From positions 10,359,129-10,423,128 of the forward strand of contig OU452228.1 in the NCBI GenBank assembly GCA_911728455.2: a DNA stretch of 64,000 nt. Reading direction: 5' to 3'. Below the pieces are notes generated by a model. That model searched no databases and was not told the origin of the DNA. It saw only the letters and a list, made by a program, of their open reading frames with translations. Below are positions 52,401 through 64,000 of this stretch, in pieces (the first letter of the stretch is position 1; each line of letters starts with the position of its first letter). The position numbers and the translations under genes were made by a program. The DNA is from Marthasterias glacialis (lineage: Eukaryota > Echinodermata > Asteroidea > Forcipulatida > Asteriidae).

Positions 52401-55400
52401 GTAAATGTTTTTATTTCCGGCGAAAGAACGGCCATGCAACTTTAGCCTAATGTGTGTTTTTGTTTTGTTTGAAAGATATCAGCTATTGCCAGCTTGAAAA
52501 GGAAGATCTCACTTTATACTGAAAAAAAAACTACAACAACAACAACAAAACAACAACGATTAATCCACACATAACATGCAGAAAGACGTGTCAATTCTTT
52601 ATTCACACCCATACGATACAACACACTCATGAATTTCAAGATGCTACTTATGCAATGCAAGAAATGCAAAGAAATACCGGTACGGCACTCCTGTGATTGG
52701 AAATCAATCAATAATTGTGCGGGTGTTATTGCAATTTGTACATAACAAGTTGCAATTCACCCGCATGATCTGCCATGAAAATCTGTTTTGCGCATCAAAT
52801 AGTGAAATTGAGAGACAATCGTTCATTAATCTTTATACCTCCGTGAGCTGTAGTCCGACTAATGTTTCAAATCCTGGCGAGATAGCGATGCCCAATTCTC
52901 TCACAAGCGGGCGCTGTCCTTGGGGATGTACCAACAACTGCAGTTTAGGGGAAATCACCCAGTGTCGAAAGAATGAAAGCTAATCAGATATCATTTTCTT
53001 GTTCCTGTGAATAGGTTACATTTTCTTCCTCCTTAAGATATGCTAAACTGGCTTATAAGTCTTTATATTATGGCTATCCTTGTATCAGTTTAAAAGGTGT
53101 ATACTGTTACTTCACTTGGTTGCTTGTAAAAACTCTGTAAATGGGAGTTTACCAGAACCCTTGCCCCCTCTTGCGAGATCGAAAACAAATGTACAAATGA
53201 ATGGTTTGATACCGAATAGCTCCCCCAATTATGCCTTTTCCCCCGATTGACCCCCCCCCCCCCATGAAATGTCCGGTTACGCCTCCAAAGTTTACCTCTG
53301 GTATCTTTCAACGAGATGCACGGGTGAGCTACCCTGTGGTTTCGCTTTTGAACACAAACATATTGTTTGATTATCGTTTATCTCCCCCCCCCCCCGCTTC
53401 TAGAGCGAGATTTGGGCAACAAACCAAACCCACTTGGTGACAACAGCGGAGGTCCACTAGATAGGCCGCACACAATACAAAACTTTGTATGATTTTTTAG
53501 CATACCCACCTTGATTCCAGCCGCACTGTGCCGTCCAGGCAAGTACTCATCCTGTTCTAAGTTGATCTGCATAAACAACGAGTTGTGGCTTCCCGATTCG
53601 TGGATCGTAAGTTCGCTCTCAGTGTTATCGTTAAACGAATAACACAATCCAAAATCTGTTATGACTTGTGTGAAATTAGCCGCACTGCACTTCTGCCCCT
53701 TAAATGTACACAGCATGAGCATGTCCTCTATTTGGTGACCGAAGACCAGCAGTTGGTCCGACATATTGGATATTTTGATCGATTCCATTGATTTGGCGGC
53801 GTTGACGGTATCGTCATCATCCGCATTGAGGGATCTGATAGCTCGGTTCAGCTCGGGGCTGATCTTTGACGTACGCCACCAGTTAAAGTTGCAGAATGTG
53901 ACGGCCGGGAATTCGACAGCGGGTGTGTGTGTGATTTTCACGATACTCGTGACCGGATATTTGAAGTAGGTCTGGATACTGATCACCACACCGAACACCA
54001 GGTAACCGCTCATCACTCCAACGATTGCAAGCCACAGCAGTCTAAAAAGAAAATTCAACAAAAATCCATACCGCAAAATGAATATTAATAGTACAGGCTT
54101 CAACAACTCATGGAGGCTTGCCATTTGTTTTTGGTATCGAAGACACTGAATTTTTAACGAACTGTTTACAGACCTCTTGCACTGACGTCACAGGCGGCTA
54201 CTGCCCACCCACCATACCATTGATCTGCCATTTTGTGAGTCATAACTGTTTGCTGAAATGAAGATACCGTACGCTACGCGTGTATCTGAGCGCGTTGCAA
54301 AGTTGCACACTGCACAGTATTAAAAACAGAGAGAATTTGAACCCCCACCCCACCCCCAATTGTACAACCAGCATTTTTTATCAGGTGAATCGTGTCAATA
54401 TAGTGGTGGCATTTGGGAAATCACTAAGAAATAGTATATCATGTAAGACCCATAATGTAGCTCATTGCTATATCCACAGCCTGATATGCCCCAACTATAC
54501 AGCTATAGTCCAATGTTTCTCTACATGTCACCACAATGTACGGTGGTCTTCAATTTCAATCAGATGTACATTGTGGGTTTACATGATATCGTATTACTTA
54601 TTGATTTCTTTTCTCATGGGAAATAACCAAACTCACAAGATCTTAGTCTAGATGCATCAAGGTTCTGCTAATTGCCCTCCACATCAGCATGTGTAAACTA
54701 TACCTCACTGTAAACTACAAAGTGTAACAAAATATTCTCTTTGAATAAAGTGACCATTTCGTCAATAAACATTGTATATAATTTTTGTTTTTCCCATACA
54801 CCGATGTGTTGCAGCACTATATACTCAGTACTTTCCCCGAGTTCTGTGAAAAAAACACTCGGGTGGGGTTGTGATAGTTTTGCGTTTTGCTCAACCGAAA
54901 TTAATCTGGCAGACGCTCACTGGATTGTAGTCGCAGGGGGCGACAATCTGGTTAGGGAAGAAATTAAGCGGATCTGCATTGCTTCAATACACTCCTCAAA
55001 AGGGGCCACACGCCTTAAGAGGGGCAAGAAAAGAACAGTCTGCCCCGATGCCCTTGGATGCTTGAAAGAAGTGAGGGAAAACCCAGTGAAGAAGAAAGTT
55101 CCACGACCAAATAATTTCCTATTTTGGTGACATAAACACAATTTAGTGTGTTACATAATACATTTTGAAAAGGCAAAGACTTTGAATTAAAAAAAGAAGA
55201 AAAAAAACAGACCTCAGAAGAAAAGAGATAAATACATCAAAATAATTAGGTCGTGTTAATTCGAATGACCAAACGGTGAAAGAAATTGCCTACAGATTGA
55301 TGAATAAGAAATGAAAAACACGGTCGTAGACGTTCCGTGCGCCAAGACGTTTCCTGATTAATTTTGAATGCTTTGAACCTTAAAAGGCGCCAAAACTTAT

Positions 55401-55977
55401 CAAGAGAGCTATAGCCAATGTTAATTTTGAAAGCAAGAAAAGGAAATTAAATGTTATATGTAAAATGAAACCCTGTTTTAATCGAATTAGCGAAAAATCG
55501 TGTGCATCTGAATGCGTTTTAACGAAATTTGATTCATTTTTTGCCAAAATTAACAGGGAAAACCTATAGGCCTACAATAATAAATAAACCACCAACTGAT
55601 AGGATATTATTCCGTAAGTTAACAGGTTTTAAAATAACATGCCCGAAAGGTTTTACGGACCAGACGTGTCTTGCCGTCTCTGGCATGTCATAAGCAGTGT
55701 TGGTCAAAATAATTGTAAAAGCAGATATTTAAAAAAAAACATGAGCTTACCTTCTGTATCGATTGAGTCTGTAATCTGTGGCAAGTCGTACACCATGGAA
55801 CGTGGTATCATCCCCGAAGCGTTTAATTTCTTCCTTGATGGTGTTGATTTTTTGACCACCATGATTTTTGTTTTGTGATGCTCTTTTGGCCGAAGTAGCG
55901 TCGCTCAAGTTCATCGTGCCCAGGACTATGCCACCGTGCGACTCCCGATCTTTCGTTGACGCAGTTGCTCTTTCCAT
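46492..55977 (-). CDS. DEG/ENaC/ASIC-family cation channel subunit, complete (8 exons)
   Basis: Exons in transcript order: 55977-55751, 54041-53510, 52937-52839, 51944-51812, 50470-50414, 48360-48210, 47659-47568, 46640-46492. All phases agree; 1440 nt give 479 residues plus a stop. The ATG at 55977 is preceded by in-frame TAA and TGA, which supports it as the start. Landmarks: N-terminal gating motif FHG (His61-Gly62), first membrane segment about 77-98, FPAVTFCNFN at 120-129, an extracellular domain of about 330 residues with the family cysteine spacing (MLMLCTFKGQKC, SNKCGCRD, ECTLSEYYNC, LNCRVPC), ISFAYWP near 384-390, and the pore segment GGYMGLLIGASLITLFEF with the GAS selectivity filter at 442-444. 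These subunits form trimeric, amiloride-sensitive sodium channels gated by protons, peptides or force. Length fits ASIC/FaNaC-like members. Which ligand opens it cannot be told from sequence. Confidence 0.93.
47455..47556 (+). repeat. Tandem duplication, 51-bp unit, next to a channel splice donor
   Basis: CAGTCGGTGTGCGGCGACCG ... TACGGAAATGATTA occurs twice with one or two changes. On the transcript strand it begins about 12 bases after the exon 47659-47568. Confidence 0.88.
47838..48196. mobile_element. MITE, copy 2, in a channel-gene intron
   Basis: Same family as 43019-43375, same orientation, with terminal AAAGCCCCAGCTCAACATTG and its inverse. One end lies about 14 bases from the splice donor of the channel exon 48360-48210. 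Confidence 0.75.
50585..50902. mobile_element. MITE with AAAGGTACTGT ends in a channel-gene intron
   Basis: Left end TTAAAGGTACTGTGCAG and right end CTGTAGTGCCTTTAAG form an inverted repeat. Similar internally to 16121-16450. No frame; 115 bases upstream (on the transcript) of the 50470-50414 exon. Confidence 0.65.
51473..51665 (+). mobile_element. SINE-like repeat, third family, in a channel intron
   Basis: GGTGTCGTGGCCGAGCGGTC, GTGGGTTTGAATCCTGGCCT and TGTCCTTGAGCAAGCCACTT. tRNA-like boxes but no acceptor stem. Confidence 0.65.
53510..55977 (-). other. Exon group: N-terminus, first membrane segment and proximal extracellular domain of the channel
   Basis: Exon 55977-55751 codes for the cytosolic tail up to RLNRYR, with the HG gating motif; an arginine codon is split to exon 54041-53510. 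The latter begins LLWLAIVGVMSGYLVFGVVI (membrane segment 1) and runs through the post-membrane WRTSKI region to DEYLPGRHSAAGIK. The intron between them (54042-55750) holds an unrecognised 129-codon plus-strand frame at 54741-55130 and no other coding sign. Confidence 0.9.
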
Positions 55978-56020
55978 CCTCCAAAATTGTCATTACATCC
56001 TTAAGTATAGGCTACTACGA

Positions 56021-56131
56021 TTATCGCAGGCGGTTACGAAGTCTGTCGTCAGGTTTGCCCGTGCCTTCGTCACTCTTGATGATCGAGAGAAGTATGGCGC
56101 CGTCGATGAGGTTTTTACTGTTATCGCCCAT
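56021..56131 (-). CDS. Possible upstream open reading frame before the channel start
   Basis: A 36-codon minus-strand frame starting MGDNSKNLIDGAILLSIIKS and ending at TAA, 43 bases before the channel ATG at 55977. It would sit in the 5' leader if the transcript starts further right. Nothing resembles it that I know, and it may be meaningless; its balanced composition is the only reason to list it. Confidence 0.25.
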   Translation of the reverse strand: MGDNSKNLIDGAILLSIIKSDEGTGKPDDRLRNRLR

Positions 56132-56504
56132 GCCGCTATTGTCAAAATTAGGGGCCTAATGTTGATTTTAACTAGCAGTTGATCTGGTACAATGTGGACG
56201 CGTGCAGTGGTTTACTAGTCTTTGTAAATACAATTGAAGCATAAAAATGATAACTTCGTCCACGTCTCATTGCATTTCTCTCAAATTATTTTTGTCCATT
56301 AAGAAATTATTATTGCCTCTGTGCATTTAACCATCCGCAGATTTCATCCAGGCTTCAATGTAATTGGTTCGTGCAGTAAACAATCAGTAGAATTTATTTA
56401 TTTATTATTATTTATGTTTATGGCGATGGCATCTAGATGCTTGTACTTTTATTAACATATGGTTGCAATGTGAATACGGGGATTTTGTTTTCAAAATATT
56501 AAGC

Positions 56505-56860
56505 AATAAATTACAAGGGAACCTGACTGTAAAGTTTATTTCATCTTTAGGGTGGACAAAGAAAAGAAATGACAAGGACGGGATTTGAACTTACGACCTC
56601 CGGATTAACGTGCTGACTCTCTACCAACTGAACTATCCAGCCCTAATGTTGGTGATCTCCCTATTTTGTCAATAGTTTTGTTCGGAAGTGGTGCCAGTCA
56701 GCAGCCATTTCATGACCTGAAACTGCCGTGTGGCCAAGAATCACAGCCCCAAGTATACGATACAAACCATAGAGCTGTAACTATAGCTCTATGGATACAA
56801 CCTGGGAAGTGGCATGACAGGGATCACCTTAAGGTGATGCGACTTTTTAATTTCAAATAT
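56505..56860 (-). mobile_element. tRNA-derived SINE, second family
   Basis: Minus-strand head GGATAGTTCAGTTGGTAGAG and B box GGTCGTAAGTTCAAATCCCG; same flanking body as 19385-19640. A local inverted repeat ATAGAGCTGTAACTATAGCT sits at about 56768. Confidence 0.68.
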
Positions 56861-59800
56861 CAAAGCAATAAACCACAAGGCAAACTGGGTATATTAAGGA
56901 ATGTTTCATTCAAGGATCGACCCTGGTTAATGGATGGGTCTTTCCGGATCAAACAGGCGGAGGTATGGCGGAGGGCGCTCGGTCATTCAATCATGAACAA
57001 TTAAGGAGACACTCAATCACGAGGCATGTCTCTGTTTTTTTTAATCTTTTTTGTTCTTACTGTTTGTTTGTTTGTTTGTTTGTTTTTCATCCACCTCGCC
57101 CTGTGGATCAATCGAAGGTCAAGAGCCAAGTCATCCTGAGTGTCTGGTCGCGTCACTTCTATTAAAATGTTTGTGCAATAAATTGTTCAAAATCAAACCA
57201 GTCTCTCAGAGGATGTTCCTCTCGAGTTGAGTTGAGTTTGTCTTAAAGAGAAATTGTAACTGCTATGGCACGGTTTTAATCAGGAACAATACGGTTTCTA
57301 TGGTTTGACCTCAAATAAATTGCTACATAATTTTTTGTTCTCACCAAAGTGCATGTTGGTAAGGTCCCCAAAATGACATACTAAAAAAATACCCTAAAAT
57401 CCAAGGAGACCGCCCTAGTGGAAATATGCCTAATGTGTATAATTATTTCAAAATAAGAGCCTATCAAGTCAACGTGTTTCTGTTAGTTTGGTCATAACGC
57501 GTCCTCCTAAGTAACATTTTGGGCAGTCTTCTTTAAATATTTCAATTTACTTTTCTCGATAGGTTATCAACGTGTTCTCAATGACTGTCACAAGTGTCCT
57601 GCAGATTGTAAAGTTAATGAGGTAAATAAACCTATTTTTCGTTTAAAACCCAGTGTGGTGGTTTCTCCAAGATTTATGTATTCTGATTGGTTACTGAGTT
57701 TTCAGTTCATGAATCATTGTAAGTTAATTTACATGTGTAACCGTTAAGATGCCATAGTTGAGTGAGCCTTGCCTTATTTGGACAATGACGAAGTGCCAGG
57801 AAATTGTTCTGGATTGACAGGGGGATTGGGGGCTACTGTTCATTCGCCAGCCACGTGACGAGCCTCGAAGTATGACGTAAGATGTTTAGGCATTGCCATG
57901 ACAGTAAAAAAAACTTAAAGGACTAAAGAGGGCGCAATTCTATTTTCTAGCTTTTCTCGAGACGTTTAATCTTTCTGCAGTGATACTGTAGTGCAATGTT
58001 ATCAATCCATGATTGTTTTGCAGGTGCATCCTTCGCCTTGATAAAAGACTAGGAAAAGGATGATCTTCTTTGCTCACACAGATCACGTCGCGGCACATTT
58101 AAAAGGTCGTGGAAATATTTGTTGCAGTCGCTGACGTGAGGGACATGATTTTTCTTTCAAAATAGCTGCAAATGCCGGAAGAATGGACCATCTTTGGGCC
58201 AGTGGAAGTCTTCTTATAGATGTATAGAACAAACTGGACCTTGACTGAAAGTGATTCTACCATTGATTTTATTCAAACAATGTGAGGTAAGTCATGACGT
58301 TGTCTTTTCAAAATGTAAGCAAATGCCAAGACAAGTTTAACAATACTTTGAGTAGACTTTGTAAGTTGACCTTGTCCTCGAGAGCAGCGTACGAGGGGAT
58401 TAGCAATTAGTAATAGTAGCTACAGACAGTGTACTGTTATTTTCTGAATGAAAGTTTAATAATTTATAGGCCTACTCAAGAATTGTCATATTTGGGACAA
58501 TAGACCGAGCAACTATTATTGTTTTTTTTCTGTTTTTTTAAGTTTATTTTTTATTTAATTATTATTTTTTGGAAAAGTGTCCGTATCCGACTGCCACTTT
58601 CAATCGTGAATTCCCCATTAGATGAAAATCACTGATGAGTTTATCCTTTTTGTTTTAGCTGTTTACATTAAAGCCAGTGGCAGTAGCCTGTGTGCCAAAG
58701 TAAACAACACCCTGCTGAGTTAATCCCATACAAGGCCTCAAGCAAGACCCTTTTTTATGAACTGCTCTTGTTAAGGAGCACACCAACAAAAACAAGCAGA
58801 ATATCCCATAGGGATAGCTACGTGCTTGTTTCAACAGACCACCCCACAATAAAAAACAAGAAAAAATTGACAAGAAACAATAGTTATTGGACCATGCCTC
58901 GCTCACTAGAAAGTGATGAGAGACATGACCATTAGCATCACACTGCAGTCCTATTGGCCCTAAGCTGGTTCTTACTTAATGTATTTATTTACTCTACAAT
59001 TGAGTAACACTTGCAGACCTACAGTGCAAATGCAGCAAAAGAAACATTCAAAAAGTTGTTCTCAGCACATACTCAGTCGATTTCTATGGTTTGAAAAGGA
59101 AACCAACAGAACAGATCATTTAATTGGTATGGAAACTGATGAGCTTTTAATAACTAATACTCTCAAAAGGTTTAAACAAATAATACACCAGGCAAGAGAA
59201 TTTGAAGGTTGCAGGCCAGCTTCATTACACTTTAATTGGCTTATCACTGATAAGGGTCTATTCCTGAGTGCAAGGGTTTCCTTGTGAAGGTCACCAAAGG
59301 ATAAATTCCAACCTGAGTTGGCCCATAACCAAGTCCGGTTGGCATCTAATGGGGAGAACCCATCATGCTTTTAAGGGATTTTGTAGATTTTTTAATGGAT
59401 GTTGGGCTTAGTTTCCCTTTTTTTAACATTCCTTTGGGGGGGGGATTGGTAGCTAAAATGCTAATTATTGACCTTAAAAAAAAAAAATCAAGCTGACATT
59501 TCATCACGTGGCCGTCACTTCATGCACAAAGGAACTAAAATGGCGTTTAGTGAGTAGTGTTGTCAAGCCAAATGTATAATATGTGCAAATGGCTTATTTT
59601 TCATGATTTCGACACTTTGTAAACGTTCAAAGTGCCTGGTCCTCTATGTATACATGTACATTCTCTGTCATGGAGGTAGGTCAACCTTTCTGGGCAGGTA
59701 AGGATATAATTTGACCTAAATTAAGGGAGATAAAGCGGCAGCCGGATACGGCATTTTTGCCGAGTTTTTTTTTGATATTTTTTCTTCACTTTTTTTCCAA

Positions 59801-62800
59801 CTCTTTTCCAAAAGATAACTTAAGACTGAAATAGACTGATCCGTAAAGCCCCGCCTACCAGCACATGGTGTGACTTTCTTGCCACGATCGCAGCCGGTGG
59901 TTCAGTTGCAGCCATACACACTTATCGGATACGTGGTTTTCGGGAACGGTGGCCTTTTGAGCAGTGCCTTGAGTCCGAAGAACAATGCAGACAGGAACAC
60001 TGCTCAACCACTTTTACACGACTGTACAGGGACCACTGGGATATATAATTGCACCACCAGAAATACAAAAAAAATTAACACAAAACAAAAGTTTGTACAG
60101 TTGTGTGTGCTATTGTGTGTTAGAACAATGGCGATTAGTTTGTTTACTTTTCTATAGGGATTTTAATGTGTCAGACTTTTGTCGAACTGTTAGTGGCATT
60201 GTCAATGGTGTGATCGGTCAATATGTTAGTAGGCAGGTCTTGATGGATTGGTCTGTTGAGTTGAACCATGAAACTTGGCATATTGAACCTCAATACGGAG
60301 ACGGCACTTGAAGAATGATGTCATAAGAATGATGTCATCATGACGTCATCAGGCATGTCAAGTGCTGAGTTACAATAAATCAAAGTTTAATATTAAACAA
60401 ATCTTAACTCCGAAAGTACACAATGGATTTTTTACAATAAACAGCATCGGAAAGTTCTTTGAAAACTCATTAAATTTGTCATAAAGACAATTTGACCCCA
60501 ACTTGACCTTGTCTTCCGGTTCAAAACGGAACACGCTAGAAATAGTGATGTAGTGAAGTGGCGTGTTCATCACTTATGTAGATGGATGCCAATCAAGGCT
60601 ATGAGCCCCACCTGCCCGTAGTTTGGAGTCAGAGTGTCACTCTCCTAGGTGGGCTGCCTCCCATGGCTAACGAGCCCCACCAAAGCAATCTGTTTTTTGG
60701 GGGCCAGAAAACAAATATTACAAGCAAATATTACGCTCTCTGGAAATCTGGAAGACTGCAGCCAAGAGCGGCTAATTAGCTCTTTGCAGGGAGATTTGTT
60801 TATAATTCCTATGGGTATTCCTAGAGGGATAGTCTTTTTAATCAAAGAATTAACACAGGATAATTTGACATTTGCCATTGGCTATGTCTCAATAGGGAAC
60901 TTTGTACTTTTGAGCTTTTTACCGGATTTTGGGCAGAGTACACATTTTGTTAAATACAAAAAGACTGTTGACAACAGTAATGGCATCATCAAGTGTTGCT
61001 AGCTCATTTATTACCTTCTTTTTTAAAGCTATGATTTAAAAAAAAAGTTTAGTCTTGCCATATGTTTTGTTTATTTGACCTCATGTTCCTACATCTTTAT
61101 TATATATTTAGTGTAATGTCTGGGTTATTGGGCACTTCATTCACGCATGGTTCTTTGGGAAGATTGCAAATTCATTAAAAGCTATGAAAAAAAAAACATT
61201 TTAATGCATGAACTATGAATCCGAATCATAAGATCGTACATTTACATATGTAGCTTAAAGTTTCTGTAAGTGATGTCATCATTATGAAAATTCCCAAACA
61301 GCTAGTGCTTGTCAAATGACACCTAGTTGTCAGGTGAACACCTAGTGTTTGTCAGGTGACACACTAGTTTTTTTTCTGATTGTAGGAAATTCTTAAATAC
61401 AAGAAGCAATATTATAATTAAACATTTGGGGATGCGTGGACTCTGCCTGCCATTGTTTAATTTGCATCCTTACAAATTATTTTTAAGCTTAGTGTAAACT
61501 GGGGGTAAAATTAATTTTATGCAACACATGTCTCCTGTATTGTTTGCAAATTTAATATCGTGGTCAATACATTGATAATTTGAGAGGAAGTTTGGCGGGC
61601 CTTTTTTACCTGAGTTTCGGGATAAAAAACTGACTGTCCACATTGTGTGTATAAAAATCGCCATACCAAAGAATTTTCCTGTATTACTAGTCATGTTTTT
61701 TTTAATTGATTTAAAACTGAGAGATACTAAATCAACTACAAACAACTTTTCAAACACAGCTGGTTAATTTCAGCAACAAACTTTATTGAAACAGGTATTT
61801 TCATGTAAAGAAAGTGGAACATTAGCGCACATAATTTGAAGACAACAAACTTGTCGGCTCGTAATAACCTGCCAACATTGAAGAGGGTGGTAGTTTTCAG
61901 AATCACTGGGAAGTCGTTTTTTAGACATCAAAGTACAAGCAACTTTTCCAAAACAATTGGTTGAATACATGTGGGCTCATTATAACTAAAAACTCAATTG
62001 GGTTATTCTGCACCAACTCAGCCAGGGGTTGATCGTGACCAACTCAGATTTGGTTCTTGTCTAAAAAGACTTTTTTAAATAATCCTCAAGGCCTATCGGT
62101 TAAATGAACACACACTTTTTCCTACCAAAAATGTTTAAGATGTTTTTGAACAGCCCCGCCCCTTTTTTAACACCCCCCCCCCTCTGCTGTATCTTTTTGG
62201 GGGCTGAGTTTTGGGCAATTTCAGAGGCCCATATCCCAAAATCAAGATAAGATATACTGTGGTAATTGATATTAATGACCACTGGTGCACAAATTATCAG
62301 AATCTACTGTCAAAATGGGTTTAAATTTATGTGTGATGGGTCCTCAGTAAATTAAAATTGTTCTGACGTGAGGGACTTTTGGAAATTTTGAACCCCCCTT
62401 GTGCCCACAATACATGAAATGTCAGTTTGCTATTATATGATATGGGTAATGTCTAGGAACTATATGAGTGCCCCAACCAAGGAACGACTAATCACAGCTT
62501 CACCGGATGTTTGGCAGGGGTGGCAGTATAGGTATAGGTCCCTATGTTGAAAACGCTCTAATCGTTCATGAACCTGAATAGAAGAATGCCAGAAATACAT
62601 TGTTTTAATACATGTGGCACTGGTAGGCCTCTAATAGCTAATACTTAAAAAAAGAAAATCAGTCGCTGCAGAACGTTCTAATAATGAGGTTTTTGAGATA
62701 ATTGAGGCTGGAATAGAGTTCGATCTTAAAGATGCTTCTGAGTATTTTTACCCCGAGGCCCTTGATTTAGCCCAGGCTAAAAACACCCAATCAAAAAAAT

Positions 62801-63602
62801 TATTAATCAAAGATCAAAATTTAATATAAATTAAAGTGAGCCTGTGGAGGGTTAAATGATTTATAATTATGTAATTAACCCTTCTTAATGTATCAACTAA
62901 TGAATAACAAATAAACAATTTTTTGCAAAATAATTTTAAGTGATATAGGTTAAACATGTGACATTTTTTTTCTAAAAAAACATTTGTTTTCAATTTTTGT
63001 TTACAGCACATGCTGCCCTTGAAATAGTTCATAAATTTAATTCATGTTTAAGATTAGTTTTTATAGACATTGTTCTTATTAAAAAATTATGTATGATTAG
63101 TTCTTAAGCTGATTTTATCTTGAAAAATTTATCCAAATGTTGAATTGCTATTTTTGTAGGATGACCACAGCTATTAACTTTTAAATGAGATATCGAAAGG
63201 AAAAAAAATCAGTCTACGATTAATGACAGAGTAGTAATTTAAGCAATGAATTACATGTATTGTGTGGAGCACAGTCATTACCTGTACATCAGGGCACTTT
63301 GGGGCAGACGCTTCTCAATTTCAGCGCTTGCACGTTCATTGCATAAACAGATTATGAATAACAAACACTTTGCCGTATGACAGACTTGAGCAATTACTGC
63401 AGATAATGTAGTGTTCATCACGCAACGTTAAACAGATAACATAATTTAAGCTAATTGATGTTCTTTATTAATTTATTTTATTTCTGAAGGAGTTTAAAAA
63501 TGGTATTTCGTTCGGTTGAACTGGGTGAATTAGAACGAAATGTAGTTCTCAATAAGTGTATCACTCCGCTGTACGCGCATGTAGATAGGAGTAATTAGGC
63601 GC

Positions 63603-63636
63603 TATATAAGGAGGTGCATGTCCAGTAGGGTTCATC
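63603..63636 (+). promoter_or_regulatory. TATA-like core promoter candidate
   Basis: CTATATAAGG at 63602-63611 is followed about 20-28 bases later by TCCAGTAGGG, which resembles an initiator. It would drive a gene to the right of the window. Position and motif only. Confidence 0.25.
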
Positions 63637-63933
63637 TGCGCACCGGCAGGCACGACCAAATTTACATTTATTTATTTATTATTACTATTATTTAAATTAT
63701 CAATACTACAGTTATAGACCTGATCTGATCAGATTATTGGCATGATATAGTAAGCACAGGGGCCAAATTACGTTCTCACTTTCCCCCAAGAAGGGGTTTT
63801 CGAGTTTTCGTAACCGGCTACTATAACGATCAGAATCAGTTGTGGCAATCACTCCAAGGCTCCCGATGACCAAAAAGGGTCAAAATAAAGTAAGCCAGTG
63901 CAGTTTCGACAGACAAACGGAAAAAAAACCAAA

Positions 63934-63936
63934 TAA

Positions 63937-63985
<49 letters not shown>
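63934..63985 (+). repeat. (AAC)n microsatellite at the right edge
   Basis: About seventeen AAC triplets close to the end of the window. Confidence 0.97.
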
Positions 63986-63986
<1 letters not shown>

Positions 63987-64000
63987 GAGTAACCAGAGCG

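Larger units (their letters stand above)
46492..52937 (-). other. Exon group: distal extracellular domain and pore of the channel
   Basis: Exons 52937-52839 (LLVHPQGQRPLVRELG, the beta-rich palm), 51944-51812 (APYASNC and the cysteine-rich thumb), 50470-50414, 48360-48210 (palm, with ISFAYWP), 47659-47568 (EEISYRRTEEISSYSF, pre-pore) and 46640-46492 (pore helix, GAS filter and a short charged tail ending DINRK). The donor after exon 48360-48210 lies about 14 bases from a transposon end, and that after 47659-47568 lies about 12 bases from a 51-bp tandem duplication. Confidence 0.9.
56200..63933. other. Gene-free right end
   Basis: Apart from the SINE at 56505-56860, a TTTG run at 57062-57088 and T- or C-rich tracts I recognise no gene. 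Frames of 95-117 codons (58979-59287, 59870-60157, 59985-60311, 60649-61002) have no family signs. A possible noncoding exon (58024-58286) and a TATA-like site near 63603 are discussed as findings. Confidence 0.55.

Noticed and set aside
60649-61002. 117-codon frame with hydrophobic stretch
   Set aside because: No conserved motif; overlaps an opposite-strand frame of similar quality and lies in repeat-like sequence.

Overview
This is a window of an animal nuclear genome. Genes are split by spliceosomal introns with GT/AG junctions, long introns are full of tRNA-derived SINEs and small inverted-repeat DNA transposons, and the protein families are metazoan. The repeat styles (SINEs ending in an AAAGCACTGAGTATACAGTG-type tail, and hairpin elements beginning GGGCCCAATTTCATAGAGCT) and the base composition suggest a marine deuterostome, most likely an echinoderm and perhaps a sea star. 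The phylum is an inference from recalled repeat styles, not a measurement.

Left half, about 1-35 kb, plus strand: the 3' part of an ARAP-like gene. I could place 23 exons whose reading phases agree at every junction and which end at a stop at 34859-34861. They give 730 residues in the order PH, PH, RhoGAP, Ras-association, PH, which is the C-terminal half of ARAP proteins. The ArfGAP, ankyrin and N-terminal modules expected of the family would lie left of the window. Introns hold most of the repeats, including several perfect or near-perfect hairpins, a duplicated splice donor and a duplicated exon start broken by a small transposon.

Middle, 35-44 kb: no convincing gene. The striking object is a 572-bp element at 40119-40690 with 21-bp terminal inverted repeats and a 6-bp target-site duplication. 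Its interior is an array of 19 units built on a self-complementary 14-mer, with the units reversing polarity at the centre. I consider this the most unusual structure in the window.

Right middle, 44.2-56.2 kb, minus strand: two membrane-protein genes in the same orientation. The first is an intact intronless ZIP-family (SLC39) metal transporter of 339 residues. Upstream of it on the same strand lies a complete eight-exon DEG/ENaC/ASIC-family sodium channel subunit of 479 residues. About 1.2 kb separates them and contains a hAT-like element with an 8-bp target duplication. I see no sign that the two work together; they are simply neighbours.

Right end, 56.2-64 kb: no gene that I can support. 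It holds a SINE, low-complexity tracts, a small CRE/ATF-like cluster, a possible noncoding first exon and a TATA-like site close to the right edge that could belong to a gene outside the window. All exon boundaries were set by eye from splice motifs, reading phase and family conservation; none has transcript support here.
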